DNA of 64,000 nucleotides from Arthrobacter ramosus (GTDB taxonomy: Bacteria; Actinomycetota; Actinomycetes; Actinomycetales; Micrococcaceae), in NCBI RefSeq assembly GCF_039535095.1, contig NZ_BAAAWN010000001.1, forward strand, positions 4,650,001 through 4,714,000, written 5' to 3'. The position numbers and the translations under genes are program-made. This document shows positions 22,813-31,629 of this stretch, one piece after another. The notes under the pieces were generated by a model. The model was not told the DNA's origin and did no database searches. It saw only the letters and a program-made list of their open reading frames with translations. Positions within the stretch are counted from its first letter, which is position 1. The number at the start of each line of letters is the position of its first letter.

Positions 22813-24227
22813 GCGGCTGTCGCCGCTGCGTGCCGCTTCGGGTAACGGGCGGCTGCTGCCGCAGCGATAAAGGCCGCGATGGCCAGGGCAATCCAGATCG
22901 ACAGGAGGCCCCCCTCGCTGATATGCCCTGACTGGACTGAAGACGAGGAGATGAGCTTCACGACGGCGGCACCCACCGCAATGCCAACGGACAGCGCCAG
23001 TTCGTTGAGGCCGGCCGCCGTCGAGGTTTCCTCCAGCGGAACGCCCTCCACAGACAGTGCCCGGGTTCCCGCCTGATACATGCCAAGGCTCAGGTTGAAC
23101 ATGGCGAAACCGGCGCAGTAGCCGGCCAGGGAGCCGTGCGCAGCTGCCATGACCAGGAAGCCGCCCGCCAGCAGGAGACCGGCGAATACCAGGGTCGCAC
23201 GCTCGCCGAACAGGCTAAGAGCCCTTGAGGTCAGGAGCGAGGAAAGCAGCGAGAGCACCGATGCGGCGGCCAGGACGATGGCGATCATGAGCGGGCTCAG
23301 CGCGAAGCCGTAGCCGGTCTTGTCAGGGTTCGAATACAGGAAGATCCCGTTGGTGCCGAAGTAGCTGATGGAGGCGAAACCGAAGAAGAAGGTGGCCAGC
23401 GAGACCGTCCGGATGCGCGGGATGGCGAGCATCCGCAGGTCCATGAAGCGCTTCCCGTTCACGCCTCGAGCGTCCAGGACCACCCAGTAGGCCAACAGCG
23501 CGAGGCCGATGATTCCGGATCCCAGGGTCTTGGCATCCAACCAACCCCAGTCCGGGCCCATCGAAAGGGCCACCACGAAGCCGATCAGGCCGAGGGAACA
23601 TGCCAGGAGCGGCACCAAGGCTAGTCCTTCGCGGGTGGGGGTCCCGGCGTCGGGCAGGACGAAGGAACAAAGCAGCCCCACAACCGCGAACGGCACCGCT
23701 ACCCAGAAACCGAGGGTGGGATCGTCGACGCCGATGATCCCGGCAAGCAGGCCGCCTGCGCCAACCATGATCATGAGCATGCCGATCATCACGCTCACGC
23801 CGGTGCGGGTCTGCGCCGGGCTGCTCACCCGCAGGATGCCCATCATCAGCGGAATGAAGCCAACCACGCACGTGAGCATGACGACGCCGATTGTCACCGT
23901 CCACAGCGAGGGCCACAACGCCATCATGAGGACGCCGGCCGCGACTACCGCCGTCGACCAGCGGAGCACGAGCCTGTAGCCATAGCTGTCGCCGAGTCGC
24001 GAGATGATCGGCGTGAGCACGGCAAAGCTCACGTTTGAGATCAGGAAAATGCCGTTGATGGTGGGGTCATCGATCGAAAAGCTCGGCCCGAGGGCGGGGA
24101 GGATGGGGTTGAGGTAACCCTGGGTGGCTCCACTGAGTGATTCGATCAGGGCCATCGCCACGATCATTCCGGTGATGGTCCGGCGTGCGACGGCTGCCGT
24201 CGCCGGAGGTGCTGTCTTGCTTGCCAT
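22809..24227 (-). CDS. MFS transporter (14-helix, DHA2-like)
   Basis: 472 residues from the ATG at 24227 behind AAGGAAG; longer in-frame readings cross the promoter region. Some 13-14 membrane helices can be counted. MFS features include GDSYGYRLVLRWS in the loop 2-3 region and GILRVSSPAQTRTGVSVMIG further on. It is coupled to the M20 amidohydrolase, so it may import that enzyme's substrate or export its product. Confidence 0.88.
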   Translation of the reverse strand: MASKTAPPATAAVARRTITGMIVAMALIESLSGATQGYLNPILPALGPSFSIDDPTINGIFLISNVSFAVLTPIISRLGDSYGYRLVLRWSTAVVAAGVLMMALWPSLWTVTIGVVMLTCVVGFIPLMMGILRVSSPAQTRTGVSVMIGMLMIMVGAGGLLAGIIGVDDPTLGFWVAVPFAVVGLLCSFVLPDAGTPTREGLALVPLLACSLGLIGFVVALSMGPDWGWLDAKTLGSGIIGLALLAYWVVLDARGVNGKRFMDLRMLAIPRIRTVSLATFFFGFASISYFGTNGIFLYSNPDKTGYGFALSPLMIAIVLAAASVLSLLSSLLTSRALSLFGERATLVFAGLLLAGGFLVMAAAHGSLAGYCAGFAMFNLSLGMYQAGTRALSVEGVPLEETSTAAGLNELALSVGIAVGAAVVKLISSSSVQSGHISEGGLLSIWIALAIAAFIAAAAAARYPKRHAAATAA

Positions 24228-24375
24228 GTGCTTCCTTGAGTGTTGGGGGCGTCGTTGCCTGGGCGTTGGGATGCAAGTGGGGGTGATGCGAGTCACAACG
24301 TTAGGTCCGCCGTCTACACTGGCTAGGAATTTGTTTGAAATCCTCTGAGAATCGTGAATTTTGAAGGAATCAGCC

Positions 24376-25377
24376 ATGATCTCCGAAACTGACCTCGAAA
24401 TCGTCAATGCCCTGCAGATCAATCCCCGTGCCGACTGGAGCCGGGTGGGGGATGTCCTGGGCTTGTCCGGGCCTACCGTCGCGCGCCGCTGGAACTCCCT
24501 TGCCGAGCAGGGACTGGCGTGGATCACCCCGGCCCCGGGTCCGCGCTATCTGAGTGCTGGCTGGTCGGCGTTCATCAGCCTTTCTTCCCTTCCAAGCGAG
24601 AACGAAGCCCTGGTCCAAAAGCTGTGTGCGGAGCCGGCATTCGGCACCGTTTCGCTGGTGTCCGGCTCGCACGATCTCTTCGTGGACTGCTTCGCCTCCA
24701 GCCACGAAGAGCTAATGGACATCGTCACCGGCTCCTTCGCAGGCCTCCCCGGAGTGACCCACCGGGAAGTCGTTTTCGTCACCAAGCTGTACCGGCAGGC
24801 TTCCGACTGGCGCAGCGGCACCCTCGAACCGGCGCGGGCCCGGCTCATGTCGGTAGAACCCCTGCCCGCCCCGGCCGCCTACGCTCCCGACCGGCTGGAT
24901 GCGTCCCTCTTGGAGGAACTGGCCAAGGACGGGCGGGCCAGTTGGGCGGAACTGGGAGCCGCCTGCGGCGTCTCTCCCCAAACGGCACGACGGCGGGTGG
25001 AGCGGTTCCTCGCGTCCGGCTACATGACGCTGAGGTGCGATACGTCCGTTTCCGCCCAACAAGGACTAAGGGAAGTGAGCCTGATCCTCAACGTGCCCGC
25101 CCACCATGTTGACGCCGTCGGGCGCTATTTCGCTGCGCTGCCGAACTGCCGGCTCAGCGCCCAGGTTCTGGGCGCCCAGAATCTGCTCGTGACACTTTGG
25201 GTCCGCGACTACTTGGAGGTCCAGGGCCACGAGTGCGAACTGGCGGAGCGCGCGCCAGGGAGCGCCGTGATCTCCCGGCAAGCCGTGGTGCGAAACTACA
25301 AACGCCTCGGGCACGTGCTGGACGAGTCCGGACGCAGCCGCAGCGTGGTCCCGTTGCCGCTGTGGCGTGAAGCCTAG
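24376..25377 (+). CDS. Lrp/AsnC-type regulator with duplicated domains
   Basis: 333 residues, about twice the length of a normal Lrp. The start is the ATG at 24376 with GAAGGA ahead, rather than an in-frame TTG at 24361. Two winged-helix segments are present: ETDLEIVNALQINPRADWSR near residue 4, and DASLLEELAKDGRASWAELG near residue 176. Each is followed by a ligand-binding RAM-like half (AFGTVSLVSGSHDLFVDCF; NCRLSAQVLGAQNLLVTLWV). It is divergent from the MFS/M20 operon across a 148-base gap and is its likely regulator, sensing an amino acid or acyl-amino acid (inference). Confidence 0.88.
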   Translation: MISETDLEIVNALQINPRADWSRVGDVLGLSGPTVARRWNSLAEQGLAWITPAPGPRYLSAGWSAFISLSSLPSENEALVQKLCAEPAFGTVSLVSGSHDLFVDCFASSHEELMDIVTGSFAGLPGVTHREVVFVTKLYRQASDWRSGTLEPARARLMSVEPLPAPAAYAPDRLDASLLEELAKDGRASWAELGAACGVSPQTARRRVERFLASGYMTLRCDTSVSAQQGLREVSLILNVPAHHVDAVGRYFAALPNCRLSAQVLGAQNLLVTLWVRDYLEVQGHECELAERAPGSAVISRQAVVRNYKRLGHVLDESGRSRSVVPLPLWREA

Positions 25378-25395
25378 CTGCCCGCCCCGTCCCCG

Positions 25396-25543
25396 ACGCT
25401 CGCTCACCTATGACGCCAAATCCCACAACGCTCGCTCACCAATGACGCCAAATCCCACAACGCTCGCTCACCAATGACGCCAAATCCCACAACGCTCGCT
25501 CACCAATGACGCCAAATCCCACAACGCTCGCTCACCAATGACG
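25396..25543 (+). repeat. 32-bp tandem repeat array (GTGAGCGAGCG family, array A)
   Basis: There are four full 32-bp units and one partial unit. The CGCTCAC cores begin at 25401, 25433, 25465, 25497 and 25529. Units 2-4 are identical, and unit 1 differs by one base near its CTA/CAA. On the minus strand each unit carries GTGAGCGAGCGTTGTGGGAT. The array lies in the 280-base gap between the Lrp gene and the decarboxylase gene, which otherwise shows nothing but the latter's ribosome site. Confidence 0.95.
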
Positions 25544-25657
25544 GGAAGTGCCGCTCCCATCTGGACACCCAGACGGCAACACGAACATTTACCGTGCGGC
25601 GCGACGACTCGCGGCGTTTAGTAGAGAGTGCTATCAATCCATGACAAAGGAGTCATC

Positions 25658-28519
25658 GTGGCACGCGCCGATTTCGCGACAGTGCAGTCAGCCCCACTTC
25701 CCCTCGCTCCAGCCGCCCTGGCCAGTGGCGCATCGCTTGGCCTCGGTTTGGCGGCGAGGCCAAACGCGGACGACGATTCCGGGTCCGGCGGCGAGGTCCC
25801 CAGCAGCGCCTGGCGGGTGCGCGCCGACGCCTGGGAGTTCCTTGGCTACGCCGTCAAACAGCTGGCCGCCGCCACATCGCGTTCCGGCGGGGTCCGCCCG
25901 CCGCGGGAACTGCCGCGGGATGTCAGAAGGTTGTTGCCGCTGCTGGAATCCCTCGAAATGTATTGGGCGTCTCCGGGGCAGCAATATGTCATGGAATTGC
26001 GGCGGGTCCTGGAAGCTGCAGAATACCCTGAGGCGCTAAGCCTCATCGAACCGGTCGCGCGACGCGTTGCCGGCCACAACCAACACGCCCAGGAACCCTC
26101 ACCGGATCCCGAACGCGAAGCGGACCGGGTTGAAGAACCCGCCGAAGCGCGCAAGCGGTTCGAGGTCCTCGTGATCGATGACATCTCCAGCGCCGACCGC
26201 GAAGCCCTTCAAGCGGAACTTTTCAGCCAGCGCCGCCCCGCCGACGCCTTCAACTACGAGCTCGTGTGCGTGCCGAGCTTCGAGGACGCCATCGTGGCCA
26301 TCCTGCTCAACCCCGACATCCAGGCGTGTGTGCTGCGGCCGGGATTCGTCCCGAACAGCAGGCAGCGCCTGAGCCGGGATGTGCGCAGCTTCCTGGACCG
26401 GTTCTTGGGGAAGTCGCTCCCCCAGCGACCGTTGGACCGCATCCTGAGCTTGGCGGAGAAACTGGGCCAACTCCGCCCCGAACTTGATCTCTACCTGGTG
26501 GCCGGAGTGGGGATCGAAGAACTCGCCGGTTCCTTGACCCGCCAATTCCGCCGGATTTTCCGCCGCCAGGATGGGCTGGAGCTCCATTTGTCCTTGCTGG
26601 CCGGCATCGCGGAACGATATGAAGCGCCGTTCTTCCACGCGGTCCAGCAATACAGCCGCAAACCCGCCGGTGTTTTCCATGCCCTGCCGGTGTCCCGGGG
26701 TGGATCGGTCATCCATTCCAAGTGGATCAACGATCTCGGCGAGTTCTACGGCCTCAACCTGCTCCTTGCCGAAACCTCCGCCACGTCCGGCGGGCTCGAT
26801 TCACTCTTGGACCCCCGTGGCTCCCTCAAACAGGCCCAGAAGCTGGCGGCCCGGGCATTTGGTGCCCAAAAATCGCTCTTTGTCACCAACGGGACGTCAA
26901 CAGCCAACAAGATCGTGCACCAATCGATCCTGGCTCCCGGCGATGTGGTCCTGGTCGACCGGAACTGCCACAAATCGCACCACTACGCCCTCATGCTGGC
27001 CGGCGCGCAGGTCTCGTATTTGGACGCCTACCCCTTGAACGATTTCTCCTTCTATGGCGCGGTTCCCTTGGAAAGCATCAAACGGATGCTCCTGGATTAC
27101 CGCCGGGCAGGCAGGCTCCACGAGGTCAAGATGCTTGCCCTCACCAACTGCACGTTCGACGGCATTGTGTACGACGTCGAACGAGTGATGGAGGAGTGCC
27201 TCGCCATCAAACCTGACCTGGTTTTCCTGTGGGACGAGGCCTGGTTCGCGTTCGCGGGCTTCCACCACATCTACCGCCGTCGCACGGCCATGGCTTCGAC
27301 CCGATCGCTTGAAAAGTCCTTCGCCGATCCGGCCTACGCCCGGCGCCACGCCGAGCAATTGCGCGAGCTTGGGGCGGCAGGCGACCCAGCGGGCGGCGGC
27401 CAAGCGGGCGGCGGGCCCGACGACGGCGGCCCGGGTTCCGGCGTCGGGCCCGTCAACGATGAGCTGCTCCTGAAGACGAGGCTGGTGCCCGATCCGGCGA
27501 AGGCACGCTTGAGGGTCTACTCAACGCAGTCGACCCACAAGACCCTGACGTCGCTCCGGCAGGGGTCCATGATCCACATCCATGACCAGGACTTTGGCCA
27601 GTTGAACGAGGAGAGCTTCCGGGAGGCGTACATGACGCACACCTCCACGTCACCCAACTATCAGATCCTGGCTTCCCTGGACATGGGACGGCGGCAGGTC
27701 GAGTTCGAAGGCTACGAGCTCGTGCAAAGGCAGGCAGATCTCGCGGTCAGCATCGCCCAGGCCGTGGCGAGGCATCCCTTGCTGAAGAAGTACTTCCGCG
27801 TCCTCGGCACCAAGGACCTCATACCTGCGCAGTATCGCGAAACCAACCGGCAAATGCCGCTCCGCGACGGGCTGGCAGCCATGTCGGAAGCTTGGGAGCG
27901 CGACGAATTCGTTGTTGATCCGAGCCGTTTGACCCTGCACATCGGCCTCACCGGCGTGGACGGCGATACCTTCAAGCACGACTATCTGATGGACAAGTAC
28001 GGGATCCAAGTCAACAAGACGTCAAGGAACAGCGTGCTCTTCATGACCAACATTGGTACCTCCCGGAGTGCCGTCGCGTACCTCGTCGAGGTCCTGGTCA
28101 AGCTGGCCGAGACCTTCGAAGACGAGCAATCCGGTCTGAGTGGCCTGGGCCAGCGGGCCCGCCGTACGCGTGTCGCGGCGCTGACCAGCACGCCGCCACC
28201 CTTGCCGGATTTCAGCCGCTTCGCAGAACGATTCCGCAAGGACGCGGAAACTCCCGATGGCAACATGCGCGCGGCCTACTTCGAGAGCTACAAAGCTGGA
28301 TCCTGCGAATACTTCAGTGCGGCCGAACTTGCGCGAAGGATCGCCGCGGGCGAGGAAATGGTGTCTGCCTCCTTCGTCACCCCCTACCCGCCGGGGTTCC
28401 CGGTCTTGGTTCCCGGGCAGGTGATCACGGAGGAAATCCTGTCCTTCATGTCGGCTCTGGACACGCGGGAAATCCACGGCTTCAATGCGGAATTGGGGTT
28501 CAGGGTGTTGACGGGGTGA
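25658..28519 (+). CDS. PLP-dependent Orn/Lys/Arg-type decarboxylase
   Basis: 953 residues. Start: GTG at 25658 with AAAGGAG at 25646-25652. After an N-terminal region of about 180 residues comes a wing/receiver-like domain (VLVIDDISSADREALQ) and then the aspartate-aminotransferase-fold catalytic domain. Visible there are SLFVTNGTSTANKIVHQ, the PLP-contact Asp in FLWDEAWFAFAGFH, and the Schiff-base lysine in STQSTHKTLTSLRQGSM. The C-terminal decarboxylase domain ends in TPYPPGFPVLVPGQ. It would decarboxylate a basic amino acid (arginine, lysine or ornithine); which one cannot be read here. A Gly-rich insertion (GGGQAGGGPDDGGPGSG) interrupts the catalytic domain near residue 600, unlike enterobacterial enzymes. 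Confidence 0.9.
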   Translation: MARADFATVQSAPLPLAPAALASGASLGLGLAARPNADDDSGSGGEVPSSAWRVRADAWEFLGYAVKQLAAATSRSGGVRPPRELPRDVRRLLPLLESLEMYWASPGQQYVMELRRVLEAAEYPEALSLIEPVARRVAGHNQHAQEPSPDPEREADRVEEPAEARKRFEVLVIDDISSADREALQAELFSQRRPADAFNYELVCVPSFEDAIVAILLNPDIQACVLRPGFVPNSRQRLSRDVRSFLDRFLGKSLPQRPLDRILSLAEKLGQLRPELDLYLVAGVGIEELAGSLTRQFRRIFRRQDGLELHLSLLAGIAERYEAPFFHAVQQYSRKPAGVFHALPVSRGGSVIHSKWINDLGEFYGLNLLLAETSATSGGLDSLLDPRGSLKQAQKLAARAFGAQKSLFVTNGTSTANKIVHQSILAPGDVVLVDRNCHKSHHYALMLAGAQVSYLDAYPLNDFSFYGAVPLESIKRMLLDYRRAGRLHEVKMLALTNCTFDGIVYDVERVMEECLAIKPDLVFLWDEAWFAFAGFHHIYRRRTAMASTRSLEKSFADPAYARRHAEQLRELGAAGDPAGGGQAGGGPDDGGPGSGVGPVNDELLLKTRLVPDPAKARLRVYSTQSTHKTLTSLRQGSMIHIHDQDFGQLNEESFREAYMTHTSTSPNYQILASLDMGRRQVEFEGYELVQRQADLAVSIAQAVARHPLLKKYFRVLGTKDLIPAQYRETNRQMPLRDGLAAMSEAWERDEFVVDPSRLTLHIGLTGVDGDTFKHDYLMDKYGIQVNKTSRNSVLFMTNIGTSRSAVAYLVEVLVKLAETFEDEQSGLSGLGQRARRTRVAALTSTPPPLPDFSRFAERFRKDAETPDGNMRAAYFESYKAGSCEYFSAAELARRIAAGEEMVSASFVTPYPPGFPVLVPGQVITEEILSFMSALDTREIHGFNAELGFRVLTG

Positions 28520-28540
28520 GCTAGGGTCACCCCAAAAGCC

Positions 28541-28595
28541 CATATAAGTGAGCGAGCGACGGGCTTGGAGGGCACATACGTGAGCGAGGGTTCCG
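28541..28595 (+). repeat. 32-bp phased repeat pair (array B)
   Basis: Two copies of the GTGAGCGAGCG family begin at 28548 (GTGAGCGAGCG) and 28580 (GTGAGCGAGGG), exactly 32 bases apart. Each is preceded by CATAnn-like sequence. They fill the 79-base gap between the convergent decarboxylase and DUF1304 genes. Confidence 0.9.
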
Positions 28596-28598
28596 CGC

Positions 28599-28991
28599 TT
28601 AGCCGAGCGCCACGGCGAGGATGCCGAGCACGACGGCGAGTAGCGGCGTCGTGCTCTGAAGAACCGCAGCGCGGAGGTACTTTTTGCCGCTCAAGGCGAG
28701 CACGATTGCCGCCAGCAGCATGGAGCCGCACGAACTGAAGACGAGGGTCCAGCCCACCTGCGGATGACCAAGTGCGACAAAGACGATCCCGGCGAGCGCC
28801 CCGATGGCAAGGAAGAGGTTGTAGAAACCCTGGTTGTACGCGAGGGGCTTGGTGGTTTCGGCGTCGGACTGGGAAGCGACGCTGAACCGCCTCCACGTGG
28901 CCGGACGGGTCCAGGTGATGGACTCCATGCTGAAGATGTAGACGTGCAACAAGCCGGCAATGAGGGCGAAAATCAGGGAGGCCAGGATCAT
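28599..28991 (-). CDS. DUF1304 four-helix membrane protein
   Basis: 130 residues with four membrane helices. The order is that of DUF1304 proteins: LIFALIAGLLHVYIFSMESI, then the conserved TWTRPATWRRFSV and NQGFYNLFLAIGAL, then two further helices. Function is unknown. It converges with the decarboxylase gene and is followed upstream by the unrelated dehydrogenase gene, so it appears monocistronic. Confidence 0.85.
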   Translation of the reverse strand: MILASLIFALIAGLLHVYIFSMESITWTRPATWRRFSVASQSDAETTKPLAYNQGFYNLFLAIGALAGIVFVALGHPQVGWTLVFSSCGSMLLAAIVLALSGKKYLRAAVLQSTTPLLAVVLGILAVALG

Positions 28992-29035
28992 GTGCTGATC
29001 CTAGCCTCCCTGTGTTGCACGGAGCCTCAATTGCG

Positions 29036-29067
29036 GACGACGACGGAAGGGGGACCCGCCGTCGTCG
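29036..29067 (-). terminator. Hairpin after the LtnD-like gene
   Basis: CGACGACGG at 29038-29046 pairs exactly with CCGTCGTCG at 29059-29067 around a 12-base loop. It lies between the dehydrogenase stop and the DUF1304 start. A smaller GCAC/GTGC hairpin sits next to it. No T-run follows, so the terminator role is only likely. Confidence 0.4.
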
Positions 29068-29083
29068 CACGTTGTGCGAGGGG

Positions 29084-29983
29084 CTAGTTTGTGCGCCTGA
29101 CGGGCGCGACGACCTTGATGACGGCGGAGTCGTCGGCGGCGGCCAGGCCCTGGGCCTGGCCGAGGAGGTAGAGCTGTTCGGCAGCGGCGGCGACGGGTGC
29201 GGCCAGGCCGGCGGCGCGGGTGGCCTTGCCGACGATGCCCATGTCCTTGACGAAGATGTCCAAGCGGCTGAGGACCTCGGCGCCTTCCTCGTTGTATGCC
29301 TCGAGGATGCGGGGGCCGCGGTTGGACAGCATGAACGAGCCTGCGGCACCTGCTTCCAGGGCCGCGAGCGTCTTCGCCTGGTCAAGTCCGAGGGCGTCCG
29401 CGAGTGCCATGGCCTCGGCGGCAGCGGCGATGTGCACGCCGCACAGCAGCTGGTTGACGGTCTTGAGGGCCTGGCCGTCGCCGGGCTTGTCGCCCACGAT
29501 GCTTAGCGTGGAGGCCAGCAGTTCCAGCGCGGGCCGGGCCTTTTCCTGGGCGGCCGGCGTCGCGCCCACCACGATCAGGAGGTCGCCTTCGCCGGCGCGC
29601 TTCGGGCCGCCGGAAAGCGGCGCGTCAACGAGTTCGACGCCGTACTCGGCCAGGCGGGCAACGGTGGCCGGAATGGCTTCGGTACCGACCGTGCTGCCGA
29701 GGATCACGACGGCGCCCGGCTTGAGCACAGGGGCGACGCCGCTCTCGCCGAAGAGAACGTCATCGAGTTGTTCGCCGTTGCGCACGGCAAGGAGCAGGGC
29801 GTCGGCGCCTTCGGAGGCTTGACGCGCCGAAGCGAAGGTGCGGATCCCGGCGTCGGCGGCGAGCTTCAGGCGCGGTTCGGCGATGTCGAAGCCGTGGACG
29901 GTGAGCTGGGTTGCCAGGCGGGTGGCCATCGGCAGGCCCATGGCGCCCAGGCCGAGGACGGCGACGGTGTAGTTGCTGGTCAT
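29084..29983 (-). CDS. ltnD: LtnD-like L-threonate dehydrogenase (beta-hydroxyacid dehydrogenase family)
   Basis: 299 residues. The start is placed at the ATG at 29983, because GGAG of an earlier in-frame ATGGAGAACACC forms its ribosome site. The N-terminus is a Rossmann motif, VAVLGLGAMGLPMATRLA (GxGxMGxxM). The substrate loop is DAPLSGGPKRAGEGDLLIVVG, and the catalytic lysine sits in KTVNQLLCGVHIAAAAEAM. This is the 3-hydroxyisobutyrate dehydrogenase superfamily. The adjoining DUF1537 kinase points to LtnD, which oxidises L-threonate to 2-oxo-tetronate using NAD. Spacing to the kinase gene is 24 bases, so the pair is an operon. The gene symbol rests on context. Confidence 0.75.
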   Translation of the reverse strand: MTSNYTVAVLGLGAMGLPMATRLATQLTVHGFDIAEPRLKLAADAGIRTFASARQASEGADALLLAVRNGEQLDDVLFGESGVAPVLKPGAVVILGSTVGTEAIPATVARLAEYGVELVDAPLSGGPKRAGEGDLLIVVGATPAAQEKARPALELLASTLSIVGDKPGDGQALKTVNQLLCGVHIAAAAEAMALADALGLDQAKTLAALEAGAAGSFMLSNRGPRILEAYNEEGAEVLSRLDIFVKDMGIVGKATRAAGLAAPVAAAAEQLYLLGQAQGLAAADDSAVIKVVAPVRRTN

Positions 29984-30007
29984 GGTGTTCTCCATTGAAT
30001 GCGGTGG

Positions 30008-31510
30008 CTAAAAGGTACTGCTGAGCTTGCGTGTGACTTGCGCCAGGGATTCGTCGTCGCCCACGTTGCCGGCGAAGACGATGTACGGGATGCCCTTCGC
30101 GGGTCCGTCCACCGGCTCCCACAGCGAGACGATGCCGGGCAGCATCGGGCCGCGGACAATCGCGTGGCGGATTTCCAGGCCGTGTGCGGCCACGTCCGAG
30201 GACGTGATGCCGCCCTTGGCGATGACGAAGCGCGGCGGGAAGGTCTTGAGCGTCCGGTTCACGATCGCGACGACGGCGGCAGAGACGGTGCGGGCAATCT
30301 TCAGGCTCGCCGCGGCGTCGTCCGTCTTGATGAGCAGTCGGCTCGTGTGGACGATGACGTCGCCGTCGCGGAGGGCGTCGACGACGGCGGCGACCACAGT
30401 TCCGATGTACTCGTCCGCGCCGCTAACGAAAAGTCCCTCGACGTCGATCTCGATGATGCGGGCGGCGCTGTGCTGGGTCGTCAGGGTGTTGAGCTGGCGC
30501 GTGGTGAGGCCGACATGCGAGCCAACCACGATCAAGCCACCGGCTGTGGAGGGAGCGTTGCCTTCGTATGCTTCCTCGCCGCTGAGCGCTTCGCGGATTT
30601 CCTGGCCGATGCGGCCGCGGACGAAGGGCGGGCCCACGCGGTAGAGCAGCTTCTTTCCGCGGCGTTCGGCTTCTTCCAGTCCGAGGGCCAGCGCGCGGAA
30701 ATCGTTCTCGGTGACGACGTCCGCGACGATTGGCGTGGAGTTCGCAGCGGGTTCGATCGCGTCGGCGATGGCCTTGGCGGAGAGGTCGGGATCTCCGGCG
30801 GATCCATTCGCGGCAGCAGCGCCGGCGCGGATGATGTTCAGGTCGAGGACGATCACGGAATCCGCGGCGAAACGGCCCTGCGACTTCTCCTCCACATACT
30901 TGGCCAGCTCGGAATTGGCGAACCCGAAGCTCGCATCCTTGGCGAATTCGGTCTCGGCAACCGGGGTGAGCTTGCCGGCGTCGTCCCCGGTGCCGCGCAT
31001 GTAGTGCACGCCGCCGATGGTGACGCGACCGGCGTCGGGAAACGCCGGGACCATCACGACGCCGTCGGTCGCTTCGCCGGTCACGTCAGCGATCGTGGCG
31101 GCAATGACGTCCGGTTCCAGCGGGTAGTGGCCGCGGAGGGTGGAGTCGGAGCGGCTGACGAACCCCAGGCGAACATCGTCGCCCGCTGCGGCAAGGGCGT
31201 TGCGCACGATTTCCTCGTTGCGGGCGGCGGCCTCAACCGTGTCCAGGCTGCGCGTGTTGGTCAGCACATAGACCGCGGGCTGGGACTGGCTTTCCACAAT
31301 GTGGGCGAACGCCCATGTGAAATCGGCGGCCTCCCAGCGGGTGAGTACCGGCAGGTTGGCGACTGATTGGGTGCCCGTGGGGTCGTCGTCGAGGACTACC
31401 AGGACGCGGGGCGAGGCTCCGGAAGACGCTGCTACGGCGTCTGCAACCAGCTGAGCGGGGATCTGGACTTCAGCCGGGAAGGCGGCCAGAACATCGGCTT
31501 CAAGGGTCAC
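30008..31510 (-). CDS. otnK: Four-carbon acid sugar kinase (DUF1537, OtnK-like)
   Basis: 500 residues using the GTG at 31510, which has GGAG six bases ahead. An ATG at 31522 is in frame but lacks a ribosome site. The N-terminal domain carries VLVVLDDDPTGTQSVANLPV and TNTRSLDT, the signature of the DUF1537 sugar-acid kinases. The C-terminal nucleotide-binding domain contains FVIAKGGITSSDVAAHGL. OtnK phosphorylates 3-oxo-tetronate in L-threonate / D-erythronate catabolism, while DtnK-type relatives act on D-threonate. The LtnD partner favours OtnK. The decarboxylating OtnC and isomerase OtnI are not in this window. Transcription starts near an AGATGTCAGACATCT operator. Confidence 0.8.
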   Translation of the reverse strand: MTLEADVLAAFPAEVQIPAQLVADAVAASSGASPRVLVVLDDDPTGTQSVANLPVLTRWEAADFTWAFAHIVESQSQPAVYVLTNTRSLDTVEAAARNEEIVRNALAAAGDDVRLGFVSRSDSTLRGHYPLEPDVIAATIADVTGEATDGVVMVPAFPDAGRVTIGGVHYMRGTGDDAGKLTPVAETEFAKDASFGFANSELAKYVEEKSQGRFAADSVIVLDLNIIRAGAAAANGSAGDPDLSAKAIADAIEPAANSTPIVADVVTENDFRALALGLEEAERRGKKLLYRVGPPFVRGRIGQEIREALSGEEAYEGNAPSTAGGLIVVGSHVGLTTRQLNTLTTQHSAARIIEIDVEGLFVSGADEYIGTVVAAVVDALRDGDVIVHTSRLLIKTDDAAASLKIARTVSAAVVAIVNRTLKTFPPRFVIAKGGITSSDVAAHGLEIRHAIVRGPMLPGIVSLWEPVDGPAKGIPYIVFAGNVGDDESLAQVTRKLSSTF

Positions 31511-31544
31511 TGTGCACTCCATCGTGGTTTTGAAAGTAAATGTA

Positions 31545-31559
31545 AGATGTCAGACATCT
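31545..31559. promoter_or_regulatory. GntR/FadR-type operator 1
   Basis: AGATGTCAGACATCT is a perfect 7-1-7 palindrome in the divergent promoter region between the otnK-like gene and the alpha/beta hydrolase gene. The same 15 bases occur again at 32454-32468 before the GntR gene, and flanking GTA and A also match (19 identical bases). Short odd palindromes of this kind are typical FadR-subfamily GntR sites. Confidence 0.8.
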
Positions 31560-31629
31560 AATATTTGAATGCTAGTGTGACACACCCGCTTTCGGCTGTG
31601 CAAGTGTCGGTCGTCACTATGCTTGACGC

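Noticed and set aside
25396..25543. CRISPR array interpretation of the 32-bp tandem repeats
   Set aside because: Whole units including the would-be spacers are identical, no cas genes are present, and the same core occurs in other gaps with only two or three copies.
29999..31366. 455-codon plus-strand frame
   Set aside because: Antisense to the DUF1537 kinase, whose motifs are unmistakable.
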